A DNA stretch of 64,000 nt, taken from Ancrocorticia sp047602305. Its GTDB lineage: Bacteria > Actinomycetota > Actinomycetes > Actinomycetales > Actinomycetaceae. The position numbers and the translations under genes are program-made. The stretch's first letter is position 1, and each line of letters opens with the position of its first letter. The notes beneath the pieces are model-generated. The model worked only from the letters and a program-made list of their open reading frames with translations. It was not told the DNA's origin and made no database searches. The stretch spans positions 1,860,001-1,924,000 of the forward strand of contig JASGHO010000001.1 of assembly GCA_047602305.1 (NCBI GenBank). Direction: 5' to 3'. Positions 28,517 through 37,499 of this stretch are shown in pieces.

Positions 28517-29212
28517 ATGAAACGAGTGGAACGGCTCCATGCGCTGTCAGAGATGCTGCAACGCAGCGGTTCTCGTGGATGCACGGCGGAACGGTTGGCA
28601 CGAGAGTTTGGCGTGTCTGTACGCACGATCAAAAGAGATCTCGCTGCGCTGGAGAATAGTGGAGCACCCATCTGGTCTCGCCCAGGCCCCGGTGGCGGAT
28701 ACGGCTTAGCTGTTGGTTCCAAACTTCCATCCGTCAGCCTGACCCCCGCCCAAGCGGTAGCTCTTCTCGCCGCAGTATCAGCCGCTCCCGACGCACCCTA
28801 CTCCGATCTTGCTTCGGCGGGCATCCGGAAAATCATGGATGTTCTTGATCCCCGGACTCGCGCACAGGCAGATGAGCTTGCGCGCCGTATCTGGGTCAAC
28901 ACGGATCAGCCCGGAACGCGGGCTGTCAGATCCGCTCTTGAGGAAGCGATGTCCGAGCAGCGAGTGGTGCGCATCCGTTACACCGCACAAGATGGCAACA
29001 CGACCACCCGCGACGTTGAGCCAGTCATCTTCGCCTCCACGAACGGCCACTGGTATCTGGTGGGTTGGTGCCAGCTGCGGGAGGACATGCGCTGGTTCCT
29101 CGTGAGCCATATTGAGCGTGCCACCGTGACGATGGCGCGCTGCGGCACCCATGACGTCGAGGAAATCGGCACCCCACCAAAAACGGCTCGATCGCTGAAC
29201 TCCAAAGAATAG
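28517..29212 (+). CDS. HTH/WYL-domain transcriptional regulator
   Basis: 231 residues. An N-terminal winged helix (RLAREFGVSVRTIKRDLAALE) is followed by a WYL sensor domain (VRIRYTAQDG, then GHWYLVGWCQLREDMRWFLVSHI). These regulators bind nucleic acid or small ligands and usually act near their own gene. A near-perfect ribosome site AAGGAGGTGATG precedes the ATG. The divergent hydrolase is the likely target. Confidence 0.9.
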   Translation: MKRVERLHALSEMLQRSGSRGCTAERLAREFGVSVRTIKRDLAALENSGAPIWSRPGPGGGYGLAVGSKLPSVSLTPAQAVALLAAVSAAPDAPYSDLASAGIRKIMDVLDPRTRAQADELARRIWVNTDQPGTRAVRSALEEAMSEQRVVRIRYTAQDGNTTTRDVEPVIFASTNGHWYLVGWCQLREDMRWFLVSHIERATVTMARCGTHDVEEIGTPPKTARSLNSKE

Positions 29213-29417
29213 GTGACGACCTTCGACAAGCGCTGCACTCACCACCCCGTCACCAATATCTAGCTTTGCCCCACGAGTTCTATGTTTCTAACATCGAACC
29301 CAAAAGAGCAGATATTGAAGGACGACGACGGTGTCCGTGCCTTACTTTCGCTTGACCGACACCGGGCAGCCTGCGCAGTGGACCGTCGCCGCACTGAAAA
29401 CGTCATCATCGTGATGA

Positions 29418-29489
29418 AGAGGTGACAGAAAAAGGGAGAGGCAACGTCTACAAACCGTGACCTCTCGCTCCAACCGTGACCTCTCCGGA
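29418..29489. repeat. dispersed repeat A, copy 2
   Basis: Partner of 5283-5354, with the same block order and spacing. It lies in the 565-bp gene-free stretch between the WYL regulator and ppdK, which otherwise holds a C-rich tract (about 29515-29600) and the ppdK terminator. Confidence 0.5.
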
Positions 29490-29604
29490 AATCGACGCCC
29501 CGCGTATTCGTATCAACCACCCACACAACACACCTAGACGAACCACAACCCAACACCCAGGCGAACCCCACCCACACCGCACAACCCACATCCGGGCGCA
29601 CGAA

Positions 29605-29644
29605 AGGGGCCCGGTTCAGTCCTTCCGAACTGAACCGGGCCCCT
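29605..29644. terminator. ppdK terminator hairpin
   Basis: A perfect 16-bp stem (AGGGGCCCGGTTCAGT and its complement) with an 8-nt loop. On the minus strand it is followed by a short T run. Placed about 130 bp after the ppdK stop. Confidence 0.8.
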
Positions 29645-29777
29645 CGCCAGCCAACGCCAAGCACCTACCTCACGGCGCGCACCAAGCTATCAGCCAATAT
29701 CTCGCACAACACTCGCCACCTCAACGGCCGCAAGCATCACGCCACCTCACGCGGCGTCACACCACACGCAACACCAC

Positions 29778-32486
29778 TCACGCAATGTCATTCGAGATCG
29801 CGGCGCGGCCAGCCTCCAGGCGGGCAACGGGGACGCGGAACGGCGAGCAGGACACGTAGTCCAGGCCAACCGAATCGAAGAAGTGGATGGAGAGCGGGTC
29901 GCCGCCGTGCTCGCCACAGATGCCGCACTTGAGGTTCGGCTTGGCCGAACGGCCCTTCTCCACGCCGAGCTTCACGAGGGCACCCACGCCGTGGATGTCG
30001 ATGGTCTCGAAGGGGGAGATGCCGAATACGGCCGCGTCGAAGTACTCGGCGAAGAAGGAGGACTCGACGTCGTCACGCGAGAAGCCCCAGGTGGTCTGGG
30101 TCAAATCGTTGGTGCCGAAGGAGAAGAAGTCCGACTCCTGCGCGATGTCCTCGGCGGTGAGGGCTGCACGCGGCAGCTCGATCATGTTGCCGACGGGCAG
30201 ATCCACGGTAATACCGGACGCGTCGGAGATCTCCTTGAAGATCTCGACGGCCTCGTCGCGGATGATCTGGAGCTCGCGGATCGAACCGATGAGCGGAACC
30301 ATGATCTCCGGGCGAGGATCGAGGCCTTCCTTCTTGCACTCCACGTATGCCTCGGCAATGGCGCGGATCTGCAGGGCGAAGAGGCCCTTGATCTTCAGGC
30401 CCAGGCGCACGCCGCGTAGGCCCAGCATCGGGTTCTGCTCGTGGTTGGCGCGGATGGCGGCCATGAGCTTCTTCTCGTGCTCGGTGACCTCCTCGCCGCG
30501 CTCCTCCTTGAGGGCCAGCTTGACGGACATTTCCGTCAGGTCCGGCAGGAACTCGTGCAGCGGCGGATCGATGAGGCGGACGGTGACGGGGAGTCCGTCC
30601 ATTGCCTTGAAGATGCCGATGAAATCGCCCTTCTGGAGCGGCATGAGATCGTCGAAGGCGGCCTGCTGCTCGGACTTCGTCTCCGCGAGGATGACGTTCT
30701 CGATGAGCTGGCGGCGATCGCCGAGGAACATGTGCTCGGTACGGCACAGGCCAACGCCCTGGGCGCCGAAGGCGCGGGCGCGCTCGGCATCTTCCGGCGT
30801 ATCAGCGTTGGCGCGCACCAGCAAACGACGCTTGGAATCGGCGCGGGCGAGGATACGATCCACGGCCTCAACCAGTTCCTTGGTGGCGTCGTCGGGCGAA
30901 GCAGCCAGTCCGGCTTCCAGGCCCTCGGAGATGTAGGTCATGACGGGCGAATCCACAACGGGCACGTTGCCCTTGAAGATCTCGCCGGTGGTGCCGTCGA
31001 TGGCGATGACGTCCCCAACGTTGAGGGTGAGGTCCTTGGACTTCACGTGAACGGTGCCAGCGGCTTCGTCCACGAGCAGATCCTCGGCGCCCACAACACA
31101 GCAGCGGCCCATGCCACGAGCAACCACGGCCGCGTGGGAGGTCTTGCCACCGCGAGCGGTGAGCACGCCGGAAGCAGCAACCATACCTTCGAGGTCATCA
31201 GGGTTGGTCTCGCGACGAACCAGGATGACGGAGGCACCAGCGGCGGTGCGCTCGACAGCCTGCTTGTTGTTCATGACGATCTCGCCCACGGCGGCGCCAG
31301 GCGAAGCCGGCATGCCCTTGGAGATTGCCTTGTTTCCGGCACTCTGATCGAACTGCGGGAAGAGCAGCGAGGTGAGCTGTTCGCCGGTCACGCGGGTAAC
31401 GGCCTCGTCCTTGGTGATGAGGCGCTCGTCCACGAGCTGTGCGGCCACACGGAAGGCGGCACCGGCGGTGCGCTTGCCCACGCGGGTCTGCAGCATCCAC
31501 AGCTTGTGATCCTCAATGGTGAACTCGATGTCACACAGATCGCGGTAGTGGGTCTCGAGCTTGTGCATGATGCCCACAAGCTCCTTGTAGGCGGGGCCAT
31601 CGATCTCGGCCAGATCGGCGAGGGAGAGCGTGTTGCGGATGCCCGCCACGACGTCCTCACCCTGGGCGTTGACGAGGTAATCGCCGTACACACCCGGGTG
31701 GCCGGTGGAAGGATCGCGGGTGAAGCACACGCCGGTACCGGAGGTGTCACCCATGTTGCCGAACACCATGGTGCAGATGTTCACGGCGGTGCCGATTTCG
31801 TTGGGGATGCGCTCACGGCGGCGGTAGATGCGCGCGCGATCGGTGTTCCAGGAACGGAACACGGCTTCGATGGCAAGATCCATCTGCTTGCGCGGATCCT
31901 GCGGGAAGTCCTCGCCGGTCGCTTCCTTCACCACGGCCTTGTAGCTCGCGACGATCTCCTTGAGATCCTCGGTGGTCATGTCAAGATCGCCGGCGTAGCC
32001 CTTGGACTCCTGCAGGCTTTCGAGAACGTGAGAGAACAGCTCGCCCTCGATGTCCAGAACGGTCTTGCCGAACATCTGGATGAGGCGGCGGTAGGAATCC
32101 CACGCGAAGCGGTCATTGCCGGACTTGGCGGCAAGTCCCTCGACGGAGGAATCGTTGAGACCGATGTTGAGAACGGTCTCCATCATGCCCGGCATGGAGA
32201 ACTTGGCTCCAGAACGGACGGAAACAAGAAGGGGATCCTCGGCGTCACCAAGACGCTTACCCATCTGCTGCTCGACGGCGCGCAGTTGAGAGGTGACCTC
32301 GACATCGAGGCTATCCGGGGTTTCGCCGTTCTCCAGGTAGTAGCGGCAGGCATCCGTGCTGATCGTGAATCCTGGGGGAACAGGCAGTCCAAGCTGGGTC
32401 ATCTCGGCCAGGTTGGCACCCTTGCCACCGAGAAGGTCCTTCATGTCCTTGTTACCCTCGGTGAACGCGTAGACAAACTTCGTCAT
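29778..32486 (-). CDS. ppdK: pyruvate, phosphate dikinase
   Basis: Interconverts pyruvate + ATP + Pi with PEP + AMP + PPi. 902 residues, full length. N-terminal ATP-grasp domain (GGKGANLAEMTQLGLPVPPGF), phosphohistidine domain with catalytic His in GGKTSHAAVVARGMG near residue 450, and C-terminal PEP/pyruvate TIM barrel (FSFGTNDLTQTTWG, with Cys in CGICGEHGGDP). GGAGGAC precedes the ATG. The PPi it makes or uses links to ppa. In actinobacteria it allows PPi-based glycolysis or PEP formation for the PTS. Confidence 0.97.
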   Translation of the reverse strand: MTKFVYAFTEGNKDMKDLLGGKGANLAEMTQLGLPVPPGFTISTDACRYYLENGETPDSLDVEVTSQLRAVEQQMGKRLGDAEDPLLVSVRSGAKFSMPGMMETVLNIGLNDSSVEGLAAKSGNDRFAWDSYRRLIQMFGKTVLDIEGELFSHVLESLQESKGYAGDLDMTTEDLKEIVASYKAVVKEATGEDFPQDPRKQMDLAIEAVFRSWNTDRARIYRRRERIPNEIGTAVNICTMVFGNMGDTSGTGVCFTRDPSTGHPGVYGDYLVNAQGEDVVAGIRNTLSLADLAEIDGPAYKELVGIMHKLETHYRDLCDIEFTIEDHKLWMLQTRVGKRTAGAAFRVAAQLVDERLITKDEAVTRVTGEQLTSLLFPQFDQSAGNKAISKGMPASPGAAVGEIVMNNKQAVERTAAGASVILVRRETNPDDLEGMVAASGVLTARGGKTSHAAVVARGMGRCCVVGAEDLLVDEAAGTVHVKSKDLTLNVGDVIAIDGTTGEIFKGNVPVVDSPVMTYISEGLEAGLAASPDDATKELVEAVDRILARADSKRRLLVRANADTPEDAERARAFGAQGVGLCRTEHMFLGDRRQLIENVILAETKSEQQAAFDDLMPLQKGDFIGIFKAMDGLPVTVRLIDPPLHEFLPDLTEMSVKLALKEERGEEVTEHEKKLMAAIRANHEQNPMLGLRGVRLGLKIKGLFALQIRAIAEAYVECKKEGLDPRPEIMVPLIGSIRELQIIRDEAVEIFKEISDASGITVDLPVGNMIELPRAALTAEDIAQESDFFSFGTNDLTQTTWGFSRDDVESSFFAEYFDAAVFGISPFETIDIHGVGALVKLGVEKGRSAKPNLKCGICGEHGGDPLSIHFFDSVGLDYVSCSPFRVPVARLEAGRAAISNDIA

Positions 32487-32636
32487 TAAATGTCCTCCAT
32501 TGGAGCAGATGTGAAATCCGCAATATGCGGGCCACTCACTAGGCTAACACTGACCATGGTCCCGGATGAACCGGTCAGTCCGAATTGCTTGAAATTCCGC
32601 CAAAGACAGAATCTCTCCAGTCTCAATTTGACCCCT

Positions 32637-34307
32637 CTAATGCATCCCGCCAATCTCGCCATGTGCGGAAACTGTAATATCCACTGCTGACGGCCGCTTG
32701 GGAAGGCCCGGCATGGTCATGATGGTCCCTGAAATGAGCACCACGAATCCGGCTCCGGCGGAGAGCCGAACCTCCCGAATCGGCACGTCAAAGCCACTGG
32801 GAGCGCCTAGGACTTTGGGGTCGGTGGAGAAAGAATATTGGGTTTTGGCGAAGCACACGGGAAGGTGGCCCCAGCCGGAATTCTGGAGCCGTGATAATTC
32901 TCGCCGCGCCGCCGGAGTCCACGATATGTTCGCCCCTCCGTACACCTTTGTCACCACGGCCCGGGCCTTGTTTTCCAGCGTCTCATCGCTCTCGTAGCAG
33001 TACGTCGTGTGGCTCGGCTGCTCCAGCGCGGCCATGACCGCCCGGCCCAGTTCCTCGGCGCCTTCACTCCCGTACGTGAAGTGATTGGTGAGAACGACGC
33101 CGACGCCCAACTCGCGCATCGCATCCTCGATCACCTCGATCTCCTCCGAGGTATCGGAGGCGAACTGGTTGATCGCCACAAGTACCCGCTGCCCAAAGAC
33201 CTCGCTCAGCGTGCGTACGTGCCGTTCCAGGTTGGGTAGGCCACGCCTTACGGCCGCCACATTTTCCCATCCGAGATCGTCGAGTTCCACGCCACCGTGG
33301 AATTTCAGCGCCCGCACGGTAGCGACAACAACGGACAGGTCCGGCTCCAGTCCGCTCTGGCGGCTGAGGATGTCGATGAACTTTTCGGCTCCCAGGTCCG
33401 CACCGAATCCCGCTTCTGTGACGACGACGTCGCCCAACGCCAGCGCCGCCTTGGTTGCGATGACGGAGTTGCAGCCGTGGGCGATGTTGGCGAATGGCCC
33501 GCCGTGCACGAAGGCGGGCGTGCCCTCCAAGGTTTGTACGAGGTTGGGCGCGAGGGCGTCGCGTAGCACCGCCGTCAGGGCCCCGGTCACCCCGAGATCG
33601 TTGACGGTCACGGCGCGGCCGGAGAAATCAGAACCAACGACGATGCGCCCGAGCCGCTCCTGGAGGTCGGCGAGCGAAACGGCCATGCAGAACGTCGCCA
33701 TGATCTGGCTGGCTGCGGTGATGTCGAATCCGGACTCCCGGGTAATGCCGCCGGTTCGTCCACCAATACCGACGACGACGTCGCGCAGCGCCCTGTCGTT
33801 CACGTCAATAGCCCGGCGGATGCAGATGGAGCGGGGATCGATCTCGTGAGTCCCGAAATGGAGTGCGTTGTCCACAACAGCGGCCAGCAGGTTGTTGGCC
33901 TCGGCGATCGCGGCGAAATCCCCGGTGAAGTGAAGGTTGATCTCGTCCCCGGGAATCAGTTGGGCGCGGCCTCCACCCGTGGCACCTCCCTTCATGCCGA
34001 ACACCGGGCCCATGGAGGGCTCACGCAGGGCAAGAACTGATGTCACTCCCAGGCGACGCAGCCCGTCCGCGAGCCCGATCGACGTCGTCGTCTTTCCTTC
34101 TCCTGCGGGGGTGGGCGAAATAGCTGTCACAAGAACGAGGCGCGATTCGGTGGGCGGCAGCGAGGTGAGGTACTCGAGTTCGATCTTGGCCTTGTCGTGC
34201 CCATAACGCAGCAGGTGCGTCTCGGGCACGCCCAGCTCGCGCGCGATCTCGGAAATGGGGCGGCCATGGGGCTCAGTAACGACACTGTTACCAGAATTGT
34301 TGTTCAC
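32637..34307 (-). CDS. fhs: formate-tetrahydrofolate ligase
   Basis: Makes 10-formyl-THF from formate, THF and ATP. 556 residues. Phosphate loop TPAGEGKTTTSIGLADGL, FTGDFAAIAEANNLL and the C-terminal GTIMTMPGLPKRPSA are diagnostic. Start is GTG at 34307, the only in-frame start that fits the family N-terminus (PISEIARELG). I see no ribosome site before it: the long repeat element 34311-34552 ends a few bases upstream and seems to have replaced the normal leader. Expression may therefore depend on the element. Confidence 0.95.
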   Translation of the reverse strand: MNNNSGNSVVTEPHGRPISEIARELGVPETHLLRYGHDKAKIELEYLTSLPPTESRLVLVTAISPTPAGEGKTTTSIGLADGLRRLGVTSVLALREPSMGPVFGMKGGATGGGRAQLIPGDEINLHFTGDFAAIAEANNLLAAVVDNALHFGTHEIDPRSICIRRAIDVNDRALRDVVVGIGGRTGGITRESGFDITAASQIMATFCMAVSLADLQERLGRIVVGSDFSGRAVTVNDLGVTGALTAVLRDALAPNLVQTLEGTPAFVHGGPFANIAHGCNSVIATKAALALGDVVVTEAGFGADLGAEKFIDILSRQSGLEPDLSVVVATVRALKFHGGVELDDLGWENVAAVRRGLPNLERHVRTLSEVFGQRVLVAINQFASDTSEEIEVIEDAMRELGVGVVLTNHFTYGSEGAEELGRAVMAALEQPSHTTYCYESDETLENKARAVVTKVYGGANISWTPAARRELSRLQNSGWGHLPVCFAKTQYSFSTDPKVLGAPSGFDVPIREVRLSAGAGFVVLISGTIMTMPGLPKRPSAVDITVSAHGEIGGMH

Positions 34308-34310
34308 ATG

Positions 34311-34552
34311 TTAGAGACTACGCCAATAGATCATGCCCTACTACGGATACCGCAGAATCTTGCCTAACTACGTTGTCCTCCTCACCGGCACCACCAGTGC
34401 CGGACTCGTCGTGGGGACAAGCCCACAGCCAGCTTCCTGGTTCTCGGTCGTGAGTACAAGTACTCACACCTCGAACTGCGTCGCTGTCCGCCTTGCCAGT
34501 CAAGCCCTACGGCATCCTCGTCACGGCCGAACCCATTGGCGCAACCTCTTAA
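34311..34552. repeat. long CCAATAGG-family element E1, with terminal inverted repeats
   Basis: 242 bp bounded by GAGACTACGCCAATAG and its inverted partner CCATTGGCGCAACCTC. The inside shares two blocks with E2 (35192-35353): one containing CGTTGTCCTCCTCACCGGCA and one containing CCGCCTTGCCAGTCAAGCCC. It also has about 80 bp not in E2, including the hairpin GTGAGTA/TACTCAC. It abuts the fhs start codon. No transposase is encoded, so it may be a miniature inverted-repeat element or a structured RNA. Confidence 0.75.
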
Positions 34553-34560
34553 TCCTACGC

Positions 34561-34624
34561 CGGAAGCAGCGTCCCGGAGCCACAATGCAACGTGACTATA
34601 CATGTGACCGGGACGCTGCTTCCG
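34561..34624. terminator. rpiB terminator hairpin
   Basis: A 17-bp perfect stem, CGGAAGCAGCGTCCCGG and its complement, with a 30-nt loop, 72 bp after the rpiB stop on the minus strand. It sits right beside E1. Confidence 0.8.
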
Positions 34625-34695
34625 CACTGACTGCGGCGCGGAGGTGCGCCCGGGTAGTAATCACTCGGACACACCTCAAAGCCATGAGAGCAAAC

Positions 34696-35151
34696 TCAGT
34701 CCTCTTCGTAGGAGCAGAGGGCCTCGACCTTGGGGGCAGACGGCGAGTTCTCATCAAAGGTGTAGTTGAAGAACTCCTTGGCGAGGCGGCGGGCCAACTC
34801 GCGGCCGATGACGCGCTCGCCCATGCACAGGATCTGCGCATTGTTGGAGAGGATGAGGCGCTCAACGGAGAAGGAATCGTGTGCCGTTCCCGCGCGAATG
34901 CCCTTGACCTTGTTGGCGGCCATGGCCACGCCCATGCCGGTACCGCAGATGAAAATGCCGCGGTCCGCTTTGCCTTCGGCGATGATGCGGGCAGCTTTCA
35001 CTGCCACGTGCGGGTAGTCGATGTCCTCGCCCTCGTTCACCCCGGCGTCGATAATTTCATCAATGCGGGGATCGTTCTCCAGGTCAGCCTTGATTATGTT
35101 CTTGTATCCGACACCGGCAATATCGCCAGCGACTACAACGCGGAATCCCAT
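34696..35151 (-). CDS. RpiB/LacAB-family sugar-phosphate isomerase, candidate erythrulose-phosphate isomerase
   Basis: 151 residues of the RpiB fold, with the catalytic Cys in FICGTGMGVAMAANK. The N-terminal motif is VVAGDIAGVGYK, where ordinary RpiB reads SDHAG, so the His that helps open the ring is Ile here. It sits just downstream of a fused DhaKL kinase, as in tetritol catabolism, where a DhaKL-type kinase (DerK/LerK) and an RpiB-type isomerase (DerI/LerI) act on erythrulose and its phosphate. That makes tetrulose phosphate a better guess than ribose 5-phosphate. CACGAAAGG precedes the ATG, nearly the same leader as ulaG. Confidence 0.75.
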   Translation of the reverse strand: MGFRVVVAGDIAGVGYKNIIKADLENDPRIDEIIDAGVNEGEDIDYPHVAVKAARIIAEGKADRGIFICGTGMGVAMAANKVKGIRAGTAHDSFSVERLILSNNAQILCMGERVIGRELARRLAKEFFNYTFDENSPSAPKVEALCSYEED

Positions 35152-35191
35152 TGTGTAACCTTTCGTGTTCGTCCAGTTCTGGACTGTCTTG

Positions 35192-35353
35192 GAGATCCCG
35201 CCAATAGATCATGGCCTACTACGGATGTCACGGAATCTTGCCCGGCAGCGTTGTCCTCCTCACCGGCACCACCAGTGCCGATTCGTCGTCCGCCTTGCCA
35301 GTCAAGCCCCGCACCATCCTCGTCGCGGCCGAACCTATTGGCGCAATCTCTTA
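35192..35353. repeat. long CCAATAGG-family element E2
   Basis: 162 bp bounded by GAGATCCCGCCAATAG and CCTATTGGCGCAATCTC (inverted). Shares its two internal blocks with E1, including the small hairpin CGGCAC/GTGCCG. It lies between the dhaKL stop and the rpiB start. Short family members elsewhere look like this element with the middle deleted. Confidence 0.75.
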
Positions 35354-35406
35354 TTCTCCCTCATATTTCGACACATGAGGGCATGATTGTGTGGTGCGAG
35401 CCGTTA

Positions 35407-37110
35407 TCAGAGCTGGTCAGCGATGGTGCGCATGAGAAGCGCGAAGGATGTGGCGCCCGGGTCCGGGGTGCCGATGGAGGCATCTCCGTGGGTGCGGGCG
35501 CGGCCCTTCTTGGCTGCAAATTCGGCGGTTTTCGCGGCTGCTTCCTCGGCTGCCGTGGCAGCCTTGGCCCAGGCATCCGCGAGCGCGCCCTCGGAGGCCT
35601 TGAGTACCTCGGCGAAGGGAATGATGGCATCCACCATCGTCTTGTCGCCAACTTGCGCGCCGCCCATGTCGAGGACGGAATCGCACCCGGAGATCACGGC
35701 CCGCTTGATTGCGTCATCATCGACGACGACGTCATCGGACAACTCCGCACCCACCCGGGCAAGTGCGCCGCCCCAGAGCGCGCCGGCGGTGCCGCCTGCT
35801 CCCTCGGACCATGCTGCTCCTGCTCGCGCCAGCAGCGTCTTGACACCCGCACCGGCCTCAACCGAACGCCATGCAGACTGCGCCGCCGCGGTGCTTCCCA
35901 ACGTCATACCTTGACCATGATCGCCATCGCCAGCAACCGCGTCCATCTTGCCGAGATCGCGTTCGGCGCCGCGTGCAGCTTTCTCAAGTTCCTCAAGAAC
36001 TGCCGCGAACTTGACGGCCTGCTTGGCAGAGGCCTCCGAGCCCGCCGGAATTGCCAGCTCGGCTTCCGTGGCAACCTCGCGCTTTGCCTCACCGGAGCGA
36101 TCCACCGCACCGGAGCGGAAGGCCGGGGTATCGGCGGGAGCGGCCCAGTACTCTTCCAGCTTCTCGTCGAGGAAGGTGAGGGTGAGGGACACCCCGGCCA
36201 TGTCGAGTGAGGTGACCTGCTCGTCCACCACCGGGCGCACGATCGTCAACCCTGCCTCGCGCAGCAGTTTGGCGATGGAGCCGTAGAGAAGGAAAAGTTC
36301 CTCGTACTTCGTGGCGCCCAGGCCGTTGACCAGCACAGCGACACGACCCTCGTAGCCGCCTTCGCCGCGTGGCGGCTCCTCGGCGAGTACCTTCTCCACC
36401 AGCATGGCGGCCAGATCGTCCGCGCTTCCCAGCTTCTCGGTGGAGATTCCCGGCTCGCCGTGGATTCCCAAGCCAAGGCCGAAGGTGCCCGGTTCTACTT
36501 CGAAGAGCGGTTCGGGCTGGCCAGGAAGCGTACATCCGGAGAAGGCAACACCCAAGGTGCGCGTGCGATCGTTGACGTGACGGGCTAGAGCCTCGGCCTC
36601 ATCAAGATTGAGACCGGCGGCGCAGCCCGCGCCAACGATCTTGACCACCGGGAAATCACCGGCGATACCGCGGCGATCCAGGTGCTTGTCCGGGGTGTTG
36701 GAGGCAATATCGTCAGTGATGGTGACAATACGAACGTCGATCCCTTCGGCACGCAGTTGCTCGGCGGCCTGCCCGAAATGCAGCACGTCTCCGGCGTAGT
36801 TGCCGAACATCATGAGAGTTCCGGCGCCGTTATCGGCGGCACGGATGACCGAGCGGGCCTGAGAGGCCGACGGGGAGGAGAAAATGTTGCCGCACACCGA
36901 ACCGTGGGCGATTCCTGGCCCCACCCATCCGGCAAATGCCGGGTAGTGGCCGGATCCGCCGCCCACCACCAGGGCAACTTCGTTTTCCGGGCTGGCTGTT
37001 GAGCGGACTACACCGCCGTGAACTGCTTGCACATACTCCGCGAAAGCATCGACGAATCCCGCAAGGGACTCCTTCGGGAAAGACTCGGGATCATTGACGA
37101 TTTTGGTCAT
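35407..37110 (-). CDS. fused DhaK-DhaL kinase (dihydroxyacetone/erythrulose kinase family)
   Basis: 567 residues: DhaK domain (1-330), with GGGSGHYPAFAGWVG and the substrate-binding His in LGLGIHGEPGIS, joined to an ATP-binding DhaL domain (about 370-567) with the metal-binding AVAGDGDHGQGMTLG. This ATP-dependent fusion phosphorylates dihydroxyacetone, glyceraldehyde or tetruloses. Pairing with the RpiB-type isomerase points to D- or L-erythrulose. No tetritol dehydrogenase is nearby, so the substrate might arrive as the ketose. GAGGAGAACCCC before the ATG nearly repeats the prk leader. Confidence 0.85.
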   Translation of the reverse strand: MTKIVNDPESFPKESLAGFVDAFAEYVQAVHGGVVRSTASPENEVALVVGGGSGHYPAFAGWVGPGIAHGSVCGNIFSSPSASQARSVIRAADNGAGTLMMFGNYAGDVLHFGQAAEQLRAEGIDVRIVTITDDIASNTPDKHLDRRGIAGDFPVVKIVGAGCAAGLNLDEAEALARHVNDRTRTLGVAFSGCTLPGQPEPLFEVEPGTFGLGLGIHGEPGISTEKLGSADDLAAMLVEKVLAEEPPRGEGGYEGRVAVLVNGLGATKYEELFLLYGSIAKLLREAGLTIVRPVVDEQVTSLDMAGVSLTLTFLDEKLEEYWAAPADTPAFRSGAVDRSGEAKREVATEAELAIPAGSEASAKQAVKFAAVLEELEKAARGAERDLGKMDAVAGDGDHGQGMTLGSTAAAQSAWRSVEAGAGVKTLLARAGAAWSEGAGGTAGALWGGALARVGAELSDDVVVDDDAIKRAVISGCDSVLDMGGAQVGDKTMVDAIIPFAEVLKASEGALADAWAKAATAAEEAAAKTAEFAAKKGRARTHGDASIGTPDPGATSFALLMRTIADQL

Positions 37111-37220
37111 GGGGTTCTCCTCAACAACGCTGTTGGATCAGAAGTGTGACCCAAGTCTAACGTAAAAACTGTTGAACTTTACAGACCCAGTTGATTCTTT
37201 TCTCATTCAATTCACAACCA

Positions 37221-37262
37221 AGAGATCGCACCATTAGATCATGGCCTACTGGTGCGATCTCT
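37221..37262. repeat. CCAATAGG-family palindrome with E-type core
   Basis: Arms AGAGATCGCACCA/TGGTGCGATCTCT are perfect over 13 bp. The core TTAGATCATGGCCTACT is almost identical to the left ends of E1 and E2, linking the short and long forms. It lies in the 389-bp gene-free stretch downstream of nagB. Confidence 0.8.
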
Positions 37263-37431
37263 AAGCACAACGAGAACAGACGGGAGTTCGAAGGCGCGCT
37301 GGCCACGCCGTCGTCGTACCGGAAAATCACCGGTGGTGGCCATCGAAGGTGTGTCCATCGAACGTGTAGCCATCGAAGGCGCCCCAAGGCCGTCGTCGCC
37401 CTATTGCCCGAGCAAGAATCCCCCATGCGCG

Positions 37432-37468
37432 GGGGCGGCGGTTGTGACCCTGCCACAACCGCCGCCCC
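37432..37468. terminator. nagB terminator hairpin
   Basis: GGGGCGGCGGTTGTG pairs perfectly with CACAACCGCCGCCCC (15 bp, 7-nt loop), 32 bp after the nagB stop on the minus strand. Confidence 0.8.
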
Positions 37469-37499
37469 TCAATCAGTCTTTCAGTACTGAACTGGCGAA

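Noticed and set aside
29331..29414. 27-codon ORF with GTG start and GAAGGAC upstream
   Set aside because: Too short, no recognisable similarity and no coupling to a neighbour, unlike the ulaD leader.
30441..32489. 682-codon open frame antisense to ppdK
   Set aside because: A mirror of a long, high-GC gene with biased third positions; ppdK on the minus strand is unmistakable.
34333..36210. 625-codon open frame on the + strand
   Set aside because: It runs antisense through dhaKL and rpiB and starts in repeat element E1. Codon pattern and homology belong to the minus-strand genes.
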